A stretch of 64,000 bases of DNA. Origin: Chitinophagales bacterium (GTDB lineage Bacteria; Bacteroidota; Bacteroidia; Chitinophagales; CAIODY01). The DNA lies in contig CANGEV010000001.1 in assembly GCA_947452995.1 (NCBI GenBank), positions 310,001 to 374,000 of the forward strand, written 5' to 3'. Shown piece by piece: positions 53,515 to 62,941 of the stretch (the first letter of the stretch is position 1; every line of letters starts with the position of its first letter). Position numbers and translations under genes: made by a program. The notes below the pieces were generated by a model. That model did not search any database, was not told the DNA's origin, and worked only from the letters and a program-made list of their open reading frames with translations.

Positions 53515-54933
53515 TTAAACTGTTTGAGAACTAGCTACCGGTTCTTTTTGAACCAATTTAGCTACCAATTCAGCTTCGGTAACAATTTTATTCCCAACAT
53601 AAGCTGTACCTTTCATTTCGCAGATACCGCGACGTATCGGACTTAATAATTCCAATTTCAATATTAAAGTATCACCAGGCACTACACGATTCTTGAAACG
53701 AACTTTATCTATCTTAACGAAGTACGTATCATAGTTGGATGGATCGGCTACAGAACGTAGCGCCAAAATCCCTCCTGTCTGAGCCATCGCTTCAATTTGC
53801 AGTACACCCGGCATCACAGGATTCCCAGGGAAATGACCCGGGAAAAAGTTTTCATTAAACGTTACATTCTTGATACCCACTACATGATTCTCGCTAATTT
53901 CAATAATCTTGTCAACCAACAAGAATGGGTATTTATGTGGCAACATCGTTTCAATTTCACGAATATCCGCCACAGGCTTTGCATTCGGATCATAGTGAGG
54001 TACGATATTTTGGCTCTTTGCAGATTTGATATGGGCCTTGATTTTCTTTGCAAACTCGACATTGCTAGCATGTCCTGGGCGAGTAGCAAAAATCTTACCT
54101 TTTATAGGAGTTCCGATCAAAGCTAAATCACCGAGTACATCTAACAATTTATGACGCGCAGGTTCGTTTTGAAAGCGTAGATCTACGTTATTTAAAATAC
54201 CTTCCTTCTGTACTTGAATACTTGGGCGATTAAACAAAACCGAAAGGCGTTGTAATTCTTCATCACTCACCACTTTATCCACCACCACAATGGCATTCGA
54301 CAAATCACCGCCTTTAATTAAATTATGTTCTAACAAAACTTCCAATTCATGTAAAAAGCAGAAGGTACGGGAAGCTGCGAATCCATCTTTGAACTCATTC
54401 ACATGATGCATCGTCGCATGCTGCGTTCCCAATACTGGTGAATTATAATCTACCATCACCGAGATTTGATAATCTTCAGATGGAACGATAGTCATCTCCA
54501 CCTTCTTAACAGGATCAGTATAATGAATAGTGGAGGTAATATGAAAATACTCACGAGCTACACTTAATGTTTCGATACCTACGGCTTCAAAAGCCTCAAT
54601 AAAAGGCATTGAAGAGCCATCCATTATAGGCACTTCTGGTCCGTTCAATTCAATTAATACATTATCTATTTGACATCCGACCAAAGCGGCAAGACTGTGC
54701 TCTACTGTAGCAACTCGTACTCCATTTAATTCTAGGGTTGTACCACGTGATACATCAACAACTAAATCTGCATCAGCAGGGATGATGGGTTGTTCGGGAA
54801 GGTCGACACGCTTGAATTTATAACCATGGTTGGCAGCTGCCGGAGTAAAAGTAATTGTAACTTCAGATCCAGTATGTAAACCCACTCCAGATAAAGTTAC
54901 CGCTTGTTTCAGCGTAGTTTGTAATTCGCTCAT
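53515..54933 (-). CDS. lpxC-fabZ: Bifunctional LpxC deacetylase / FabZ dehydratase
   Basis: 472 residues, a fusion common in Bacteroidota. LpxC part (1 to about 310) has the zinc residues H79 (VEHSLAAL), H261 and D265 (RHKLLDVLGDL) and catalytic PGHAS. It removes acetate from UDP-acyl-GlcNAc, the committed lipid A step. FabZ part (about 325-472) has HKYPFLLVDK, the catalytic H367 in GHFPGNPVMPG and E381, and dehydrates hydroxyacyl-ACP. So one protein sits where hydroxyacyl-ACP is shared between lipid A and fatty acid synthesis. lpxD is not adjacent upstream. Confidence 0.97.
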   Translation of the reverse strand: MSELQTTLKQAVTLSGVGLHTGSEVTITFTPAAANHGYKFKRVDLPEQPIIPADADLVVDVSRGTTLELNGVRVATVEHSLAALVGCQIDNVLIELNGPEVPIMDGSSMPFIEAFEAVGIETLSVAREYFHITSTIHYTDPVKKVEMTIVPSEDYQISVMVDYNSPVLGTQHATMHHVNEFKDGFAASRTFCFLHELEVLLEHNLIKGGDLSNAIVVVDKVVSDEELQRLSVLFNRPSIQVQKEGILNNVDLRFQNEPARHKLLDVLGDLALIGTPIKGKIFATRPGHASNVEFAKKIKAHIKSAKSQNIVPHYDPNAKPVADIREIETMLPHKYPFLLVDKIIEISENHVVGIKNVTFNENFFPGHFPGNPVMPGVLQIEAMAQTGGILALRSVADPSNYDTYFVKIDKVRFKNRVVPGDTLILKLELLSPIRRGICEMKGTAYVGNKIVTEAELVAKLVQKEPVASSQTV

Positions 54934-55026
54934 TTTGTTCTTTCGATAAAAATTGCGTGAATTTACAAAAAAAGTATGACTCTATTGCCTAATTATTGGG
55001 AATTATGCCCCTTTTATCCATGAAAA

Positions 55027-56664
55027 TCAGGTCTGTAAAACACCGACATTATAACGCTTGTATTCAGGATTGTTGAAGGCAGCTTCAATGCCCATACTTA
55101 ACCATTGTCTCGTTTCGCGCGGATCGATGATTGCGTCCACCCATAACCTTGAAGCTGCATAAGTAGCTTTAGTCTGCGCGGTGTACTTCGCGGTGATTTT
55201 ATCCAATAGTTCTTTTTCTTCTGCCGGACTAATTTCTTGTCCTTTAGCCTTCATAGAACCAACCTGAATTTGCAATAAGGTCTTAGCCGCCTGTTCTCCT
55301 CCCATTACGGCAATTTTGGCCGTAGGCCAAGCGACGATCAAACGAGGATCATAAGCTTTACCACACATGGCGTAATTGCCCGCACCATACGAATTCCCGA
55401 CAATAACTGTAAACTTCGGTACCACACTATTTGCCATCGCATTTACCAATTTTGCGCCATCTTTTATAATTCCACCATGTTCACTTCTGCTACCAACCAT
55501 AAATCCAGTAACATCTTGTAGGAAGACGAGTGGTATATTTTTTTGATTACAGTTCATGATAAAACGAGCCGCCTTATCTGCTGAATCAGAATAAATAACC
55601 CCGCCCATTTGCACCTCTCCTTTTCCATTCTTCGTTATCAAACGATTGTTCGCCACAATACCTACAGCCCAACCGTCGATGCGCGCATAACCGGTCATGA
55701 TCGTTTTGCCATAATGTTCTTTGTATTCATCAAAGCTATCCGCATCTACCATACACTCGATAATATCTTTCATATTGTATGGCTTTCCATCTGCAGGAAA
55801 CAGCTGTAAAATCTCTTCCGCTGCGCGTCCTGGCGCCTTTGCATCTTTTCTGTCGAAGCCGGCATTGCCTTGCTTACCCATCTTATCAACCAAACGACGA
55901 ATCTGAGCAAGACACTCCTCGTCGTTTTTCATTTTATAATCTGTCACACCGGAAACAACATTATGCGTTGTCGCTCCGCCTAAAGTTTCAGCGTCGATAT
56001 TTTCCCCGATAGCAGCCTTCACGAGGAATGGCCCAGCCAAGAAAATACTTCCTGTCTCTTCTACAATCAAGGCTTCATCACTCATGATCGGCAAATAAGC
56101 TCCACCCGCTACACAAGCTCCCATCACTGCCGAAATTTGAGGGATACCTTTGCTGCTCATCACAGCGTTATTTCTAAAAATACGCCCGAAATGTTCTTTG
56201 TCAGCGAAGATTTCATCTTGCATCGGCAGATATACCCCTGCACTATCAACTAAATAGATTATCGGCAAATGGTTTTCCATGGCAATTTCTTGCGCACGCA
56301 AATTCTTCTTACCACTTATCGGAAACCAAGCACCACTTTTTACGGTAGCATCGTTAGCTACGATAATACATAAACGCTTTGCAACATATCCCATCACCAC
56401 TACTACACCCCCGGCAGGACAGCCGCCATGTTCTGGATACATCTCATAGCCGGCAAAAGCTCCAATTTCAATGATTGGCGCATCTTTATCGACTAATGCT
56501 TCTACTCTTTCGCGAGCAGATAATTTGCCTTTCGCATGAAGCTTGTCAATATTTTTTTGACCACCTCCCAAACGAATGATGTCTAATTTCTTGCGTATAT
56601 CTGCTACCAATAACTTTAAGGTATCTTCATTTTGATTTTGCAAAATCGTTTCTTTGTTCGCCAT
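55027..56664 (-). CDS. Acyl-CoA carboxylase carboxyltransferase (PccB/AccD-type)
   Basis: 545 residues with two crotonase-like carboxyltransferase domains. N-half: GGGQKNIDKLHAKGKLSARER, YLVDSAGVYLPMQ and ACVAGGAYLP. C-half: FLQDVTGFMVG and GNSYGAGNYAMCGKAYDPR. It carboxylates propionyl-CoA or another acyl-CoA with biotin-bound CO2, feeding methylmalonyl-CoA to the mutase at 48428. Some members with this KTK/YDPR pattern act on methylcrotonyl-CoA, so the acyl group is not settled. The biotin subunit is not in the window. It follows aroK by 4 bases. Confidence 0.92.
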   Translation of the reverse strand: MANKETILQNQNEDTLKLLVADIRKKLDIIRLGGGQKNIDKLHAKGKLSARERVEALVDKDAPIIEIGAFAGYEMYPEHGGCPAGGVVVVMGYVAKRLCIIVANDATVKSGAWFPISGKKNLRAQEIAMENHLPIIYLVDSAGVYLPMQDEIFADKEHFGRIFRNNAVMSSKGIPQISAVMGACVAGGAYLPIMSDEALIVEETGSIFLAGPFLVKAAIGENIDAETLGGATTHNVVSGVTDYKMKNDEECLAQIRRLVDKMGKQGNAGFDRKDAKAPGRAAEEILQLFPADGKPYNMKDIIECMVDADSFDEYKEHYGKTIMTGYARIDGWAVGIVANNRLITKNGKGEVQMGGVIYSDSADKAARFIMNCNQKNIPLVFLQDVTGFMVGSRSEHGGIIKDGAKLVNAMANSVVPKFTVIVGNSYGAGNYAMCGKAYDPRLIVAWPTAKIAVMGGEQAAKTLLQIQVGSMKAKGQEISPAEEKELLDKITAKYTAQTKATYAASRLWVDAIIDPRETRQWLSMGIEAAFNNPEYKRYNVGVLQT

Positions 56665-56668
56665 GTCC

Positions 56669-57214
56669 TTATTTTTTGTTCTGTGACAAATTTTGAATCT
56701 TTTCTTGAATTGCTTTGGTAAGTGTTTTTACATCAACATCTAGAACATTCGTTTGTTCAAAAATGATGTCTGCCTTATTATAATGCACTTCACGTTTCGC
56801 AAGTGTATCCTTAATATATTTCTTTAACTCCGCTGCCTTCAACTCAGCTATTAAAGGGCGATGTAACTTCTGAGCAGGATCAGCTAGGCGACGAAACAAC
56901 TCGTCTTCACTCGCTTTTAAATAAACCGTCAAACCCTTCTCTTTCATCCATTCCATATTCTTATCATGGCAAGGAGTGCCACCACCAGTAGCTAAGAGCA
57001 AGTTTCTCCAGTTAGCCGTTTCTTGTAAAAAATCAGTTTCTGTCTGACGGAAATAATATTCACCGTAATGGGAAAAGATTTTATGCACCGGAATATGCAA
57101 ACGTTCTTCGATATATTTATCTAAATCTATAAACGGAAAAAGCATCGTATCGGCAACTAAGGCACCCATCGCACTTTTACCTGAACCCATAAATCCTGTG
57201 AAATAAATAATCAC
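56669..57214 (-). CDS. aroK: Shikimate kinase
   Basis: 181 residues from a GTG at 57214, the right distance to the P-loop GSGKS (10-14). Also DLDKYIEE (shikimate-binding Asp near 31-33), the arginine-containing FRQTE near 56, GGGTP near 77 and the lid ARG region LADPAQKLHRPL. It phosphorylates shikimate on the way to aromatic amino acids. A -7-like TTACTTTG lies at 57230-57237. Co-transcribed with the carboxyltransferase without a metabolic link. Confidence 0.95.
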   Translation of the reverse strand: MIIYFTGFMGSGKSAMGALVADTMLFPFIDLDKYIEERLHIPVHKIFSHYGEYYFRQTETDFLQETANWRNLLLATGGGTPCHDKNMEWMKEKGLTVYLKASEDELFRRLADPAQKLHRPLIAELKAAELKKYIKDTLAKREVHYNKADIIFEQTNVLDVDVKTLTKAIQEKIQNLSQNKK

Positions 57215-57262
57215 TGTCTTTTATTTTTACAAAGTAAAGAATTAGCGCGCTGTTTTTGAAGA

Positions 57263-58579
57263 TTATTTAACCGGTTCGGCATAGAGATCAAATTCTTCCG
57301 CCTCCGTGATACGCACCTTTACAAAATCCCCCACCCGGCAATAGTTTTTATCAGCCGCAATTAATACCTCGTTATCTACTTCTGGCGAATCCCCTTCTGT
57401 GCGTCCTACAAAATACTTCCCTTCTTTACGATCAATCATCACCTTCATTTCTTTACCCACTTTTTCTTTATTCAACGCCGCTGAGATCCCTTGTTGTATA
57501 TCCATCAAGGCATTGGCACGTTTTTGCTTCAAGTCTTCACTAATATCATCTTCCATTTCAAAAGCACGTGTATTATCTTCATGACTATACGTAAACACGC
57601 CTAGGCGATTGAATTTCATCCGGCGAACGAAATCACACAACTCTTCAAATTCGGCGTCTGTTTCACCAGGGAATCCAACTAACATCGTAGTGCGTAAAGT
57701 AATTCCTGGCACTTTCTCCCGAATAGTCTGAATCAAAGCTTCTGTTTCTTCACGCGTGATACCACGACGCATACGTTTTAAAACGCCGTTTGCTGCATGT
57801 TGAAATGGAATATCGATATAGGCACATACTTTATCATTTTCACGAATCTCATCCAAAATATCCAACGGAAATCCTGTTGGATAGGCATAGTGTAAGCGTA
57901 TCCATTCAATCCCGTCCACTTGCGCAAGTGCTTGCAGCAATGCATTTAAGCGACGTTCCTTATAAATATCCAAACCATAATAGGTTAATTCCTGTGCAAT
58001 CAACATCAACTCCTTTACACCATTCTTCGCCAGATGCTTCGCTTCCTCCACTAATGATTCTATCGGTCGAGAGACGTGTTGCCCGCGCATTAATGGAATG
58101 GCACAGAAAGCACACGTACGATTACAACCTTCAGAAATCTTTAAATAGGCGTAATGTGGCGAAGTCGTTAAATAACGTTCCCCAATTAATTCATGCTTAT
58201 AATCAGCTCCTAATTTTTTTAGGATATTCGGCAATTCCATGGTTCCAAAAAAGGCGTCCACCTCTGGAAATTCATTTATCAAATCGTCCTTATAGCGCTC
58301 CGACAAACAGCCAGTTACAATCAGCTGATCAATTTTCCCATCTGCTTTTAAGTCGCTATACTCAATAATCGTATTAATACTTTCTTGCTTTGCTTGTTCG
58401 ATAAAGCCACAGGTATTGATAATTACAATTTCAGAATCTTTCATTTTGTTAGATTCATGCTGTACCTCAAAATCATTGGCCTTTAATTGCCCCATCAATA
58501 CCTCACTGTCCACTAGGTTTTTAGAACAACCCAAGGTGATTACATTCACTTTATTTTTAGCGCGCGATTTAGTCTTCAC
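57263..58579 (-). CDS. rimO: Ribosomal protein S12 methylthiotransferase
   Basis: 438 residues. RimO puts a methylthio group on an aspartate of ribosomal protein S12. N-terminal UPF0004 domain with C18, C57 and C91 for the second iron-sulfur cluster; radical SAM motif CNRTCAFC (C152, C156, C159); C-terminal TRAM domain. Sequence is of the RimO rather than the MiaB branch (GCSKNLVDSE start). It follows the GWxTD gene by 11 bases. Confidence 0.96.
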   Translation of the reverse strand: MKTKSRAKNKVNVITLGCSKNLVDSEVLMGQLKANDFEVQHESNKMKDSEIVIINTCGFIEQAKQESINTIIEYSDLKADGKIDQLIVTGCLSERYKDDLINEFPEVDAFFGTMELPNILKKLGADYKHELIGERYLTTSPHYAYLKISEGCNRTCAFCAIPLMRGQHVSRPIESLVEEAKHLAKNGVKELMLIAQELTYYGLDIYKERRLNALLQALAQVDGIEWIRLHYAYPTGFPLDILDEIRENDKVCAYIDIPFQHAANGVLKRMRRGITREETEALIQTIREKVPGITLRTTMLVGFPGETDAEFEELCDFVRRMKFNRLGVFTYSHEDNTRAFEMEDDISEDLKQKRANALMDIQQGISAALNKEKVGKEMKVMIDRKEGKYFVGRTEGDSPEVDNEVLIAADKNYCRVGDFVKVRITEAEEFDLYAEPVK

Positions 58580-58590
58580 TTTTTTCTATT

Positions 58591-60138
58591 TTATCTGTTA
58601 TTATCAATAGTACCATTCGAACTTGATCCGTTAGGATTTATTTGACGACCATACATATCCTGCAAACGGCTTCCAGAGTTTTGTTGATAGGCTGGGCTAT
58701 CCATGTTCGTAAAATCAGCGTTCATACGAGAGCCTTGAATAATAGCCGCCCATTTGGGATCGCTACGCTCTCCTCTTGCAGTGGAGTGAATTAGCTCGTA
58801 GATATTAGTTGACCTATCACGTGAATAAAACACAAACACTACATTCTTCTGCTTAGGCAAATCATAATAGTTCCATACTTGATAAGGAAGTGCGTCCGCA
58901 TCATTCGCAACATCTTGAATGGTATTTGGCGGGCCATATTGTAAATAAACGCGACCACGGTCTGTTTCGAAGCCGTAACGCGTGGAAGTCCCGAATATAT
59001 CATTCGCCTTTTTCAACTCTTCCTCATATTGCATGAATGCGATATTGATATTCGGATTTCTATTCAACCAGAAATTATAATAGAACCCTTTCATGAACAC
59101 TTCTTTCTGCTCTTTTACTAAGTTGACAATATAATTACGTTCACTTTGCTCTGCTAATGGATAAATACTATTCAGTCGATAGGAAATTTCTTCCAATGAC
59201 ATCTTATCGATGAAAGTACCCTTGTAGGGCATGGTTCCAAAATCTATACTATCTAAACTTTTAATTTGTGCAAAAGTCTTTTGTGGAAAGTGAACTCGAC
59301 GAATTGGCATCGACTGCTCTGCAATAACAGACATATCACGTCGTTCAATTTTAAGATGCAAAGTATAATCCCCCGTATAAACCTTATCTATGGGCATTTC
59401 AATATAAACAGGTACTACTTCATCCTTGTTCAATAAAACACGCGTGCTCTGCGAAAATGGATTTTTTACATCTTCACTATACAGGTCTAGCACCGCCACA
59501 AACTTTTCTGGTAGCGACTTCTGAAGATCTTTAGTCAATACTAATTCTGTATATACTCGAAGGATATTGCGATTATCCGGTAAAAAATTAACTACATAAG
59601 GTTTTAGTATAAATGAATTTTTTACGAAGGGCAAATCAGGCAGTAAATTCGGAGAATTACTATTTTGCAAATAGGCTGTATCAATTAGTTCAATTTCGCT
59701 CAGATAAGCCTTATCACTCGACAATCGGCTCGCGTGAACGGGAATATCTTTTTGCTCCTTTGTAAATAAGCTATCACTAACTTCGATATCCAACATATAG
59801 TCCCCTTCCTTGAGCGCATAGCGTTTTTGGCAGAGCATAGCGCCAGTTTCTAAGGCAATTTGCTCAACCGAAGTATACGCTTTTGTTTGTAAACCGAATT
59901 TATCAAACGATTTAATTTCTCCATTTTGTTTGAACAAAACTGTGACTTCCAATTTCGCCTTTAATGATTTATCTAACTGCGTTTTATAGTTGAAAGTAGT
60001 TGGATTGAACGAAAGATGAATTTCAGCATAAGGCTTTTGCTTTTCATAGAAAACATTCACCTGAGAATGAAACTCTATCTGTGCTTGCGCGAAATGGCTA
60101 CAGACAAAAAACAGCGATAAAAGAAGTAATTTTCGCAT
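58591..60138 (-). CDS. GWxTD-domain exported protein
   Basis: 515 residues with signal peptide 1-19 (ending FAQAQ). Beta-rich N-terminal part, then the GWxTD domain typical of Bacteroidota: YGFETDRGRVYLQYGPP near 400 and QVWNYYDLP near 430, and a Ser/Asn-rich tail (NPNGSSSNGTIDNNR). Function of the family is unknown. Together with rimO it forms one operon; a -7-like TAAATTTA lies at 60158-60165. Confidence 0.88.
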   Translation of the reverse strand: MRKLLLLSLFFVCSHFAQAQIEFHSQVNVFYEKQKPYAEIHLSFNPTTFNYKTQLDKSLKAKLEVTVLFKQNGEIKSFDKFGLQTKAYTSVEQIALETGAMLCQKRYALKEGDYMLDIEVSDSLFTKEQKDIPVHASRLSSDKAYLSEIELIDTAYLQNSNSPNLLPDLPFVKNSFILKPYVVNFLPDNRNILRVYTELVLTKDLQKSLPEKFVAVLDLYSEDVKNPFSQSTRVLLNKDEVVPVYIEMPIDKVYTGDYTLHLKIERRDMSVIAEQSMPIRRVHFPQKTFAQIKSLDSIDFGTMPYKGTFIDKMSLEEISYRLNSIYPLAEQSERNYIVNLVKEQKEVFMKGFYYNFWLNRNPNINIAFMQYEEELKKANDIFGTSTRYGFETDRGRVYLQYGPPNTIQDVANDADALPYQVWNYYDLPKQKNVVFVFYSRDRSTNIYELIHSTARGERSDPKWAAIIQGSRMNADFTNMDSPAYQQNSGSRLQDMYGRQINPNGSSSNGTIDNNR

Positions 60139-60145
60139 AAGGGTA

Positions 60146-60174
60146 TTGATTCCGGTCTAAATTTAGCAATTTTG
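60146..60174 (+). promoter_or_regulatory. Putative promoter of the WbqC-like gene
   Basis: TTG (60146-60148), 18 bases, CAATTTTG (60167-60174), one mismatch from TAnnTTTG, ending 5 bases before the ATG at 60180, so a near-leaderless transcript. Confidence 0.4.
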
Positions 60175-60179
60175 CACGG

Positions 60180-60794
60180 ATGGATACGCATAAGACGATT
60201 AGAATTGAATTACATTATTTTCCGAGCATTCAATGGATGAAGCATGTTATGCAGGCAAATACCCTAGAAATTGAAGCTTTTGAAAATTATCAGAAAGGCA
60301 GTTACCGTAATAGAGCCTATTTCCCGGGCCCTAACGGACGATTACTACTTTCCCTACCACTGATCCATGGCAAAAACCAACACACTACAATTCAGGATGT
60401 AAAATTGGCAAATAATCTACCTTGGAAAAGAGAACAGTGGAAATCACTGACTTTTATGTACCGGAGTTCGCCGTATTTCGAATATTACGAAGACGAATTG
60501 AAAGCACTATTCGAAGCTCCGAATGAAAGCCTATTTGAATGGTCTTGGTCGCTCAGTTTATGGATGTTAAAAAAAATAGGATTCAAAGGTGAAGTGGTAA
60601 AAAGTAGCTCCTTTGCAATAGAGGATTCAGATACCATCAACCTACGAAACAAAATAAAACCAAGCACCCTTTTCACAGATAACCCCATTTACTTTCAATT
60701 ATTTGAAGACAGAAATGGCTTTTTAGAAAACGTTAGTGCGCTCGACTTGCTATTTATGGAAGGACCTGCAGCAAGAGAATTACTTTTACATTAA
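60180..60794 (+). CDS. WbqC-family protein
   Basis: 204 residues of the WbqC family: HYFPSIQWMKHVMQANTLEIEAFENYQKGSYRNRAYFPGPNGRL... the FPSIQW and KGSYRNR patterns are typical. WbqC members occur in O-antigen and other sugar-related loci and may act on amino-sugar nucleotides; the reaction is not established. No sugar cluster is next to it here. Single gene, near-leaderless by its promoter. Confidence 0.88.
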   Translation: MDTHKTIRIELHYFPSIQWMKHVMQANTLEIEAFENYQKGSYRNRAYFPGPNGRLLLSLPLIHGKNQHTTIQDVKLANNLPWKREQWKSLTFMYRSSPYFEYYEDELKALFEAPNESLFEWSWSLSLWMLKKIGFKGEVVKSSSFAIEDSDTINLRNKIKPSTLFTDNPIYFQLFEDRNGFLENVSALDLLFMEGPAARELLLH

Positions 60795-60862
60795 AGTTTA
60801 GCCTTCTTAATATTTGAGTAATACTATTTATAGAAATTGCGGTTTTAAACAATGCGAACCTT

Positions 60863-62941
60863 ATGTCGAATATTAAACTAAAAAACAAGTACATAAACCG
60901 CGATTTATCTTGGCTCTCCTTTAATGAAAGGGTCTTACAAGAGGCAATGGATGACAGTGTTCCGCTCGTAGAGCGACTTAAATTCCTTGGAATCTATTCC
61001 AGCAACATGGATGAATTCTTTAGAGTGCGTATTGCAACGGTCAAACGACTAGGTAAAAATTATAAAGGCAATAGCTATGAAACACTTGCAGGATATAGCC
61101 AGAAAGAATTATTAGAGGCGCTACATAATAAAATTCAAGGCTTACAATTCGAATTTGAAAAAACATTCAATTCCATTATTGAAAAGTTAGAACAAAAAGG
61201 AATTAGGTTAATTAATGAAAAACAACTCAACAGGGAACAGAAGAAATTTGTACATACCTATTTTAACGACTTCGTTCGCCCTGCCTTATTCCCCATTATT
61301 TTAAACAAGACCAAAGCACTACCTCAATTAAGGGACAAATCGGTTTATTTAATAATTCGATTTATAGAACAAATTTTTGGCAAAACGAACGACTATGCTC
61401 TAATTGAAATACCCAATTCCATACCGCGTTTTGTTGAATTACCAAGTAAAACACACCAAAAAACAATCATCTTTCTAGATGACGTTATTCGCGAAAACCT
61501 AGCTTCGATATTCAAACAATTTCATTCAGAGGATATTGAAGCCTACACTATTAAAATAACGCGTGATGCTGAATTGGATTTGGATACGACAGACCTGGCT
61601 CAATCGGTCATGGATCGTATAGCCAGGAGCGTAAAAGCACGCAAGCAAGGCCAACCTGTTCGTTTAGTTTATGACAAGGAAGTTCCCGCTGATGTATTGG
61701 ACTTTTTAAGTACTCGATTAAAAATCTCCAAAAAAGATGAATTAATCAGCGGAGGAAGATATCATAATATGCGCGACTTAATGAAGTTTCCCAATTTTGG
61801 AATTCAAGAACTAGTCTATCAATTACCTAAACCAGCCTTACATCCAGCTTTGGTAAGCGAGAAACATGATATGATAAAAGAAATGAATAAGGCGGATATT
61901 CTTGTTCATTACCCATATCAAACGTTCAACTATTTTATCGATACATTAAGAGATGCTGCCCTTGATCCATTAGTTACTTCAATCCGAATTACGCTTTATC
62001 GAATTGCAGAAAACTCTTTTGTTACCAATGCGCTGATTAACGCAGCAAAGAATGGTAAGAATGTAGTTGCTATTGTAGAACTTCAAGCAAGATTTGACGA
62101 AGAAAACAATATTTTTTGGGCAAAGAAAATGCAAGAAGAAGGAGTCAAGGTTATTTTTGGGGTTCCCGGTTATAAAGTCCACTCTAAAATTTGCTTGATA
62201 ACTCGCAAAGCAAACGGTAAAACGTTCTACTACGCCAATATAGGTACAGGTAATTACAATGAAAAAACCGCTAAACTATACGGAGATCTTTCATTGTTTA
62301 CGTCCAATCCGAAAATAACGAGCGAGATCAAACAACTTTTTAATTATTTCGAGAATAACCTTACTAAAGTCAAATTCAAAAACTTATTAGTTTCTCCAAT
62401 CAATACGCGAACAGTCTTTTTGGAGCTCATCGAAAAGGAAATCCAAAATGCTAAAAAAGGAAAAACAGCATACATAAAATTAAAAATGAATAATTTGGTC
62501 GACCCCGTTTTAATCGACAAATTATACAGGGCAAGTGCTGCAGGTGTTAAGATTGAATTAATTATTCGAAGCGTATGCTGTCTGATTCCTGGCAAAAAAA
62601 ATCTTTCTGAAAACATAGAAGCGAAATCAATCATAGATGCCTATTTAGAACATTCACGCGTATACATTTTCGCAAATGGAGGCAGAACCAAATGTTATAT
62701 CTCTTCGGCAGACTGGATGATTCGAAATCTTGATTTACGTTACGAAGTGAGCACGCCTATTTTAGATAAATCACTGGTGAATGAAATTGAAATGATATTC
62801 GACACGCAATGGAAAGACAATACAAAATCACGAATCATTGATAAAAACCTGCAAAATAATTACTTTAGCAATACTGAAGAACCTTGTAGTGCACAAACAT
62901 ATTTATCCAACTACTACCACCATAAAATCATTAAAAATTGA
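60863..62941 (+). CDS. ppk1: Polyphosphate kinase 1
   Basis: 692 residues. Makes polyphosphate from ATP at the membrane. Domains N, H, C1 and C2: NRDLSWLSFNERVLQEA at the start, the phosphorylated histidine H440 (YKVHSKI) and second histidine H597 (LEHSRVYIF), and YANIGTGNYNEKTAKLYGD. Length is normal. Its stop TGA overlaps the TTG start of the exopolyphosphatase, so production and breakdown enzymes are translated together. Confidence 0.97.
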   Translation: MSNIKLKNKYINRDLSWLSFNERVLQEAMDDSVPLVERLKFLGIYSSNMDEFFRVRIATVKRLGKNYKGNSYETLAGYSQKELLEALHNKIQGLQFEFEKTFNSIIEKLEQKGIRLINEKQLNREQKKFVHTYFNDFVRPALFPIILNKTKALPQLRDKSVYLIIRFIEQIFGKTNDYALIEIPNSIPRFVELPSKTHQKTIIFLDDVIRENLASIFKQFHSEDIEAYTIKITRDAELDLDTTDLAQSVMDRIARSVKARKQGQPVRLVYDKEVPADVLDFLSTRLKISKKDELISGGRYHNMRDLMKFPNFGIQELVYQLPKPALHPALVSEKHDMIKEMNKADILVHYPYQTFNYFIDTLRDAALDPLVTSIRITLYRIAENSFVTNALINAAKNGKNVVAIVELQARFDEENNIFWAKKMQEEGVKVIFGVPGYKVHSKICLITRKANGKTFYYANIGTGNYNEKTAKLYGDLSLFTSNPKITSEIKQLFNYFENNLTKVKFKNLLVSPINTRTVFLELIEKEIQNAKKGKTAYIKLKMNNLVDPVLIDKLYRASAAGVKIELIIRSVCCLIPGKKNLSENIEAKSIIDAYLEHSRVYIFANGGRTKCYISSADWMIRNLDLRYEVSTPILDKSLVNEIEMIFDTQWKDNTKSRIIDKNLQNNYFSNTEEPCSAQTYLSNYYHHKIIKN

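Noticed and set aside
57790-58368. 192-residue plus-strand ORF
   Set aside because: It lies wholly antisense inside rimO, whose iron-sulfur cysteines and domains are intact, and it has no recognisable protein features.
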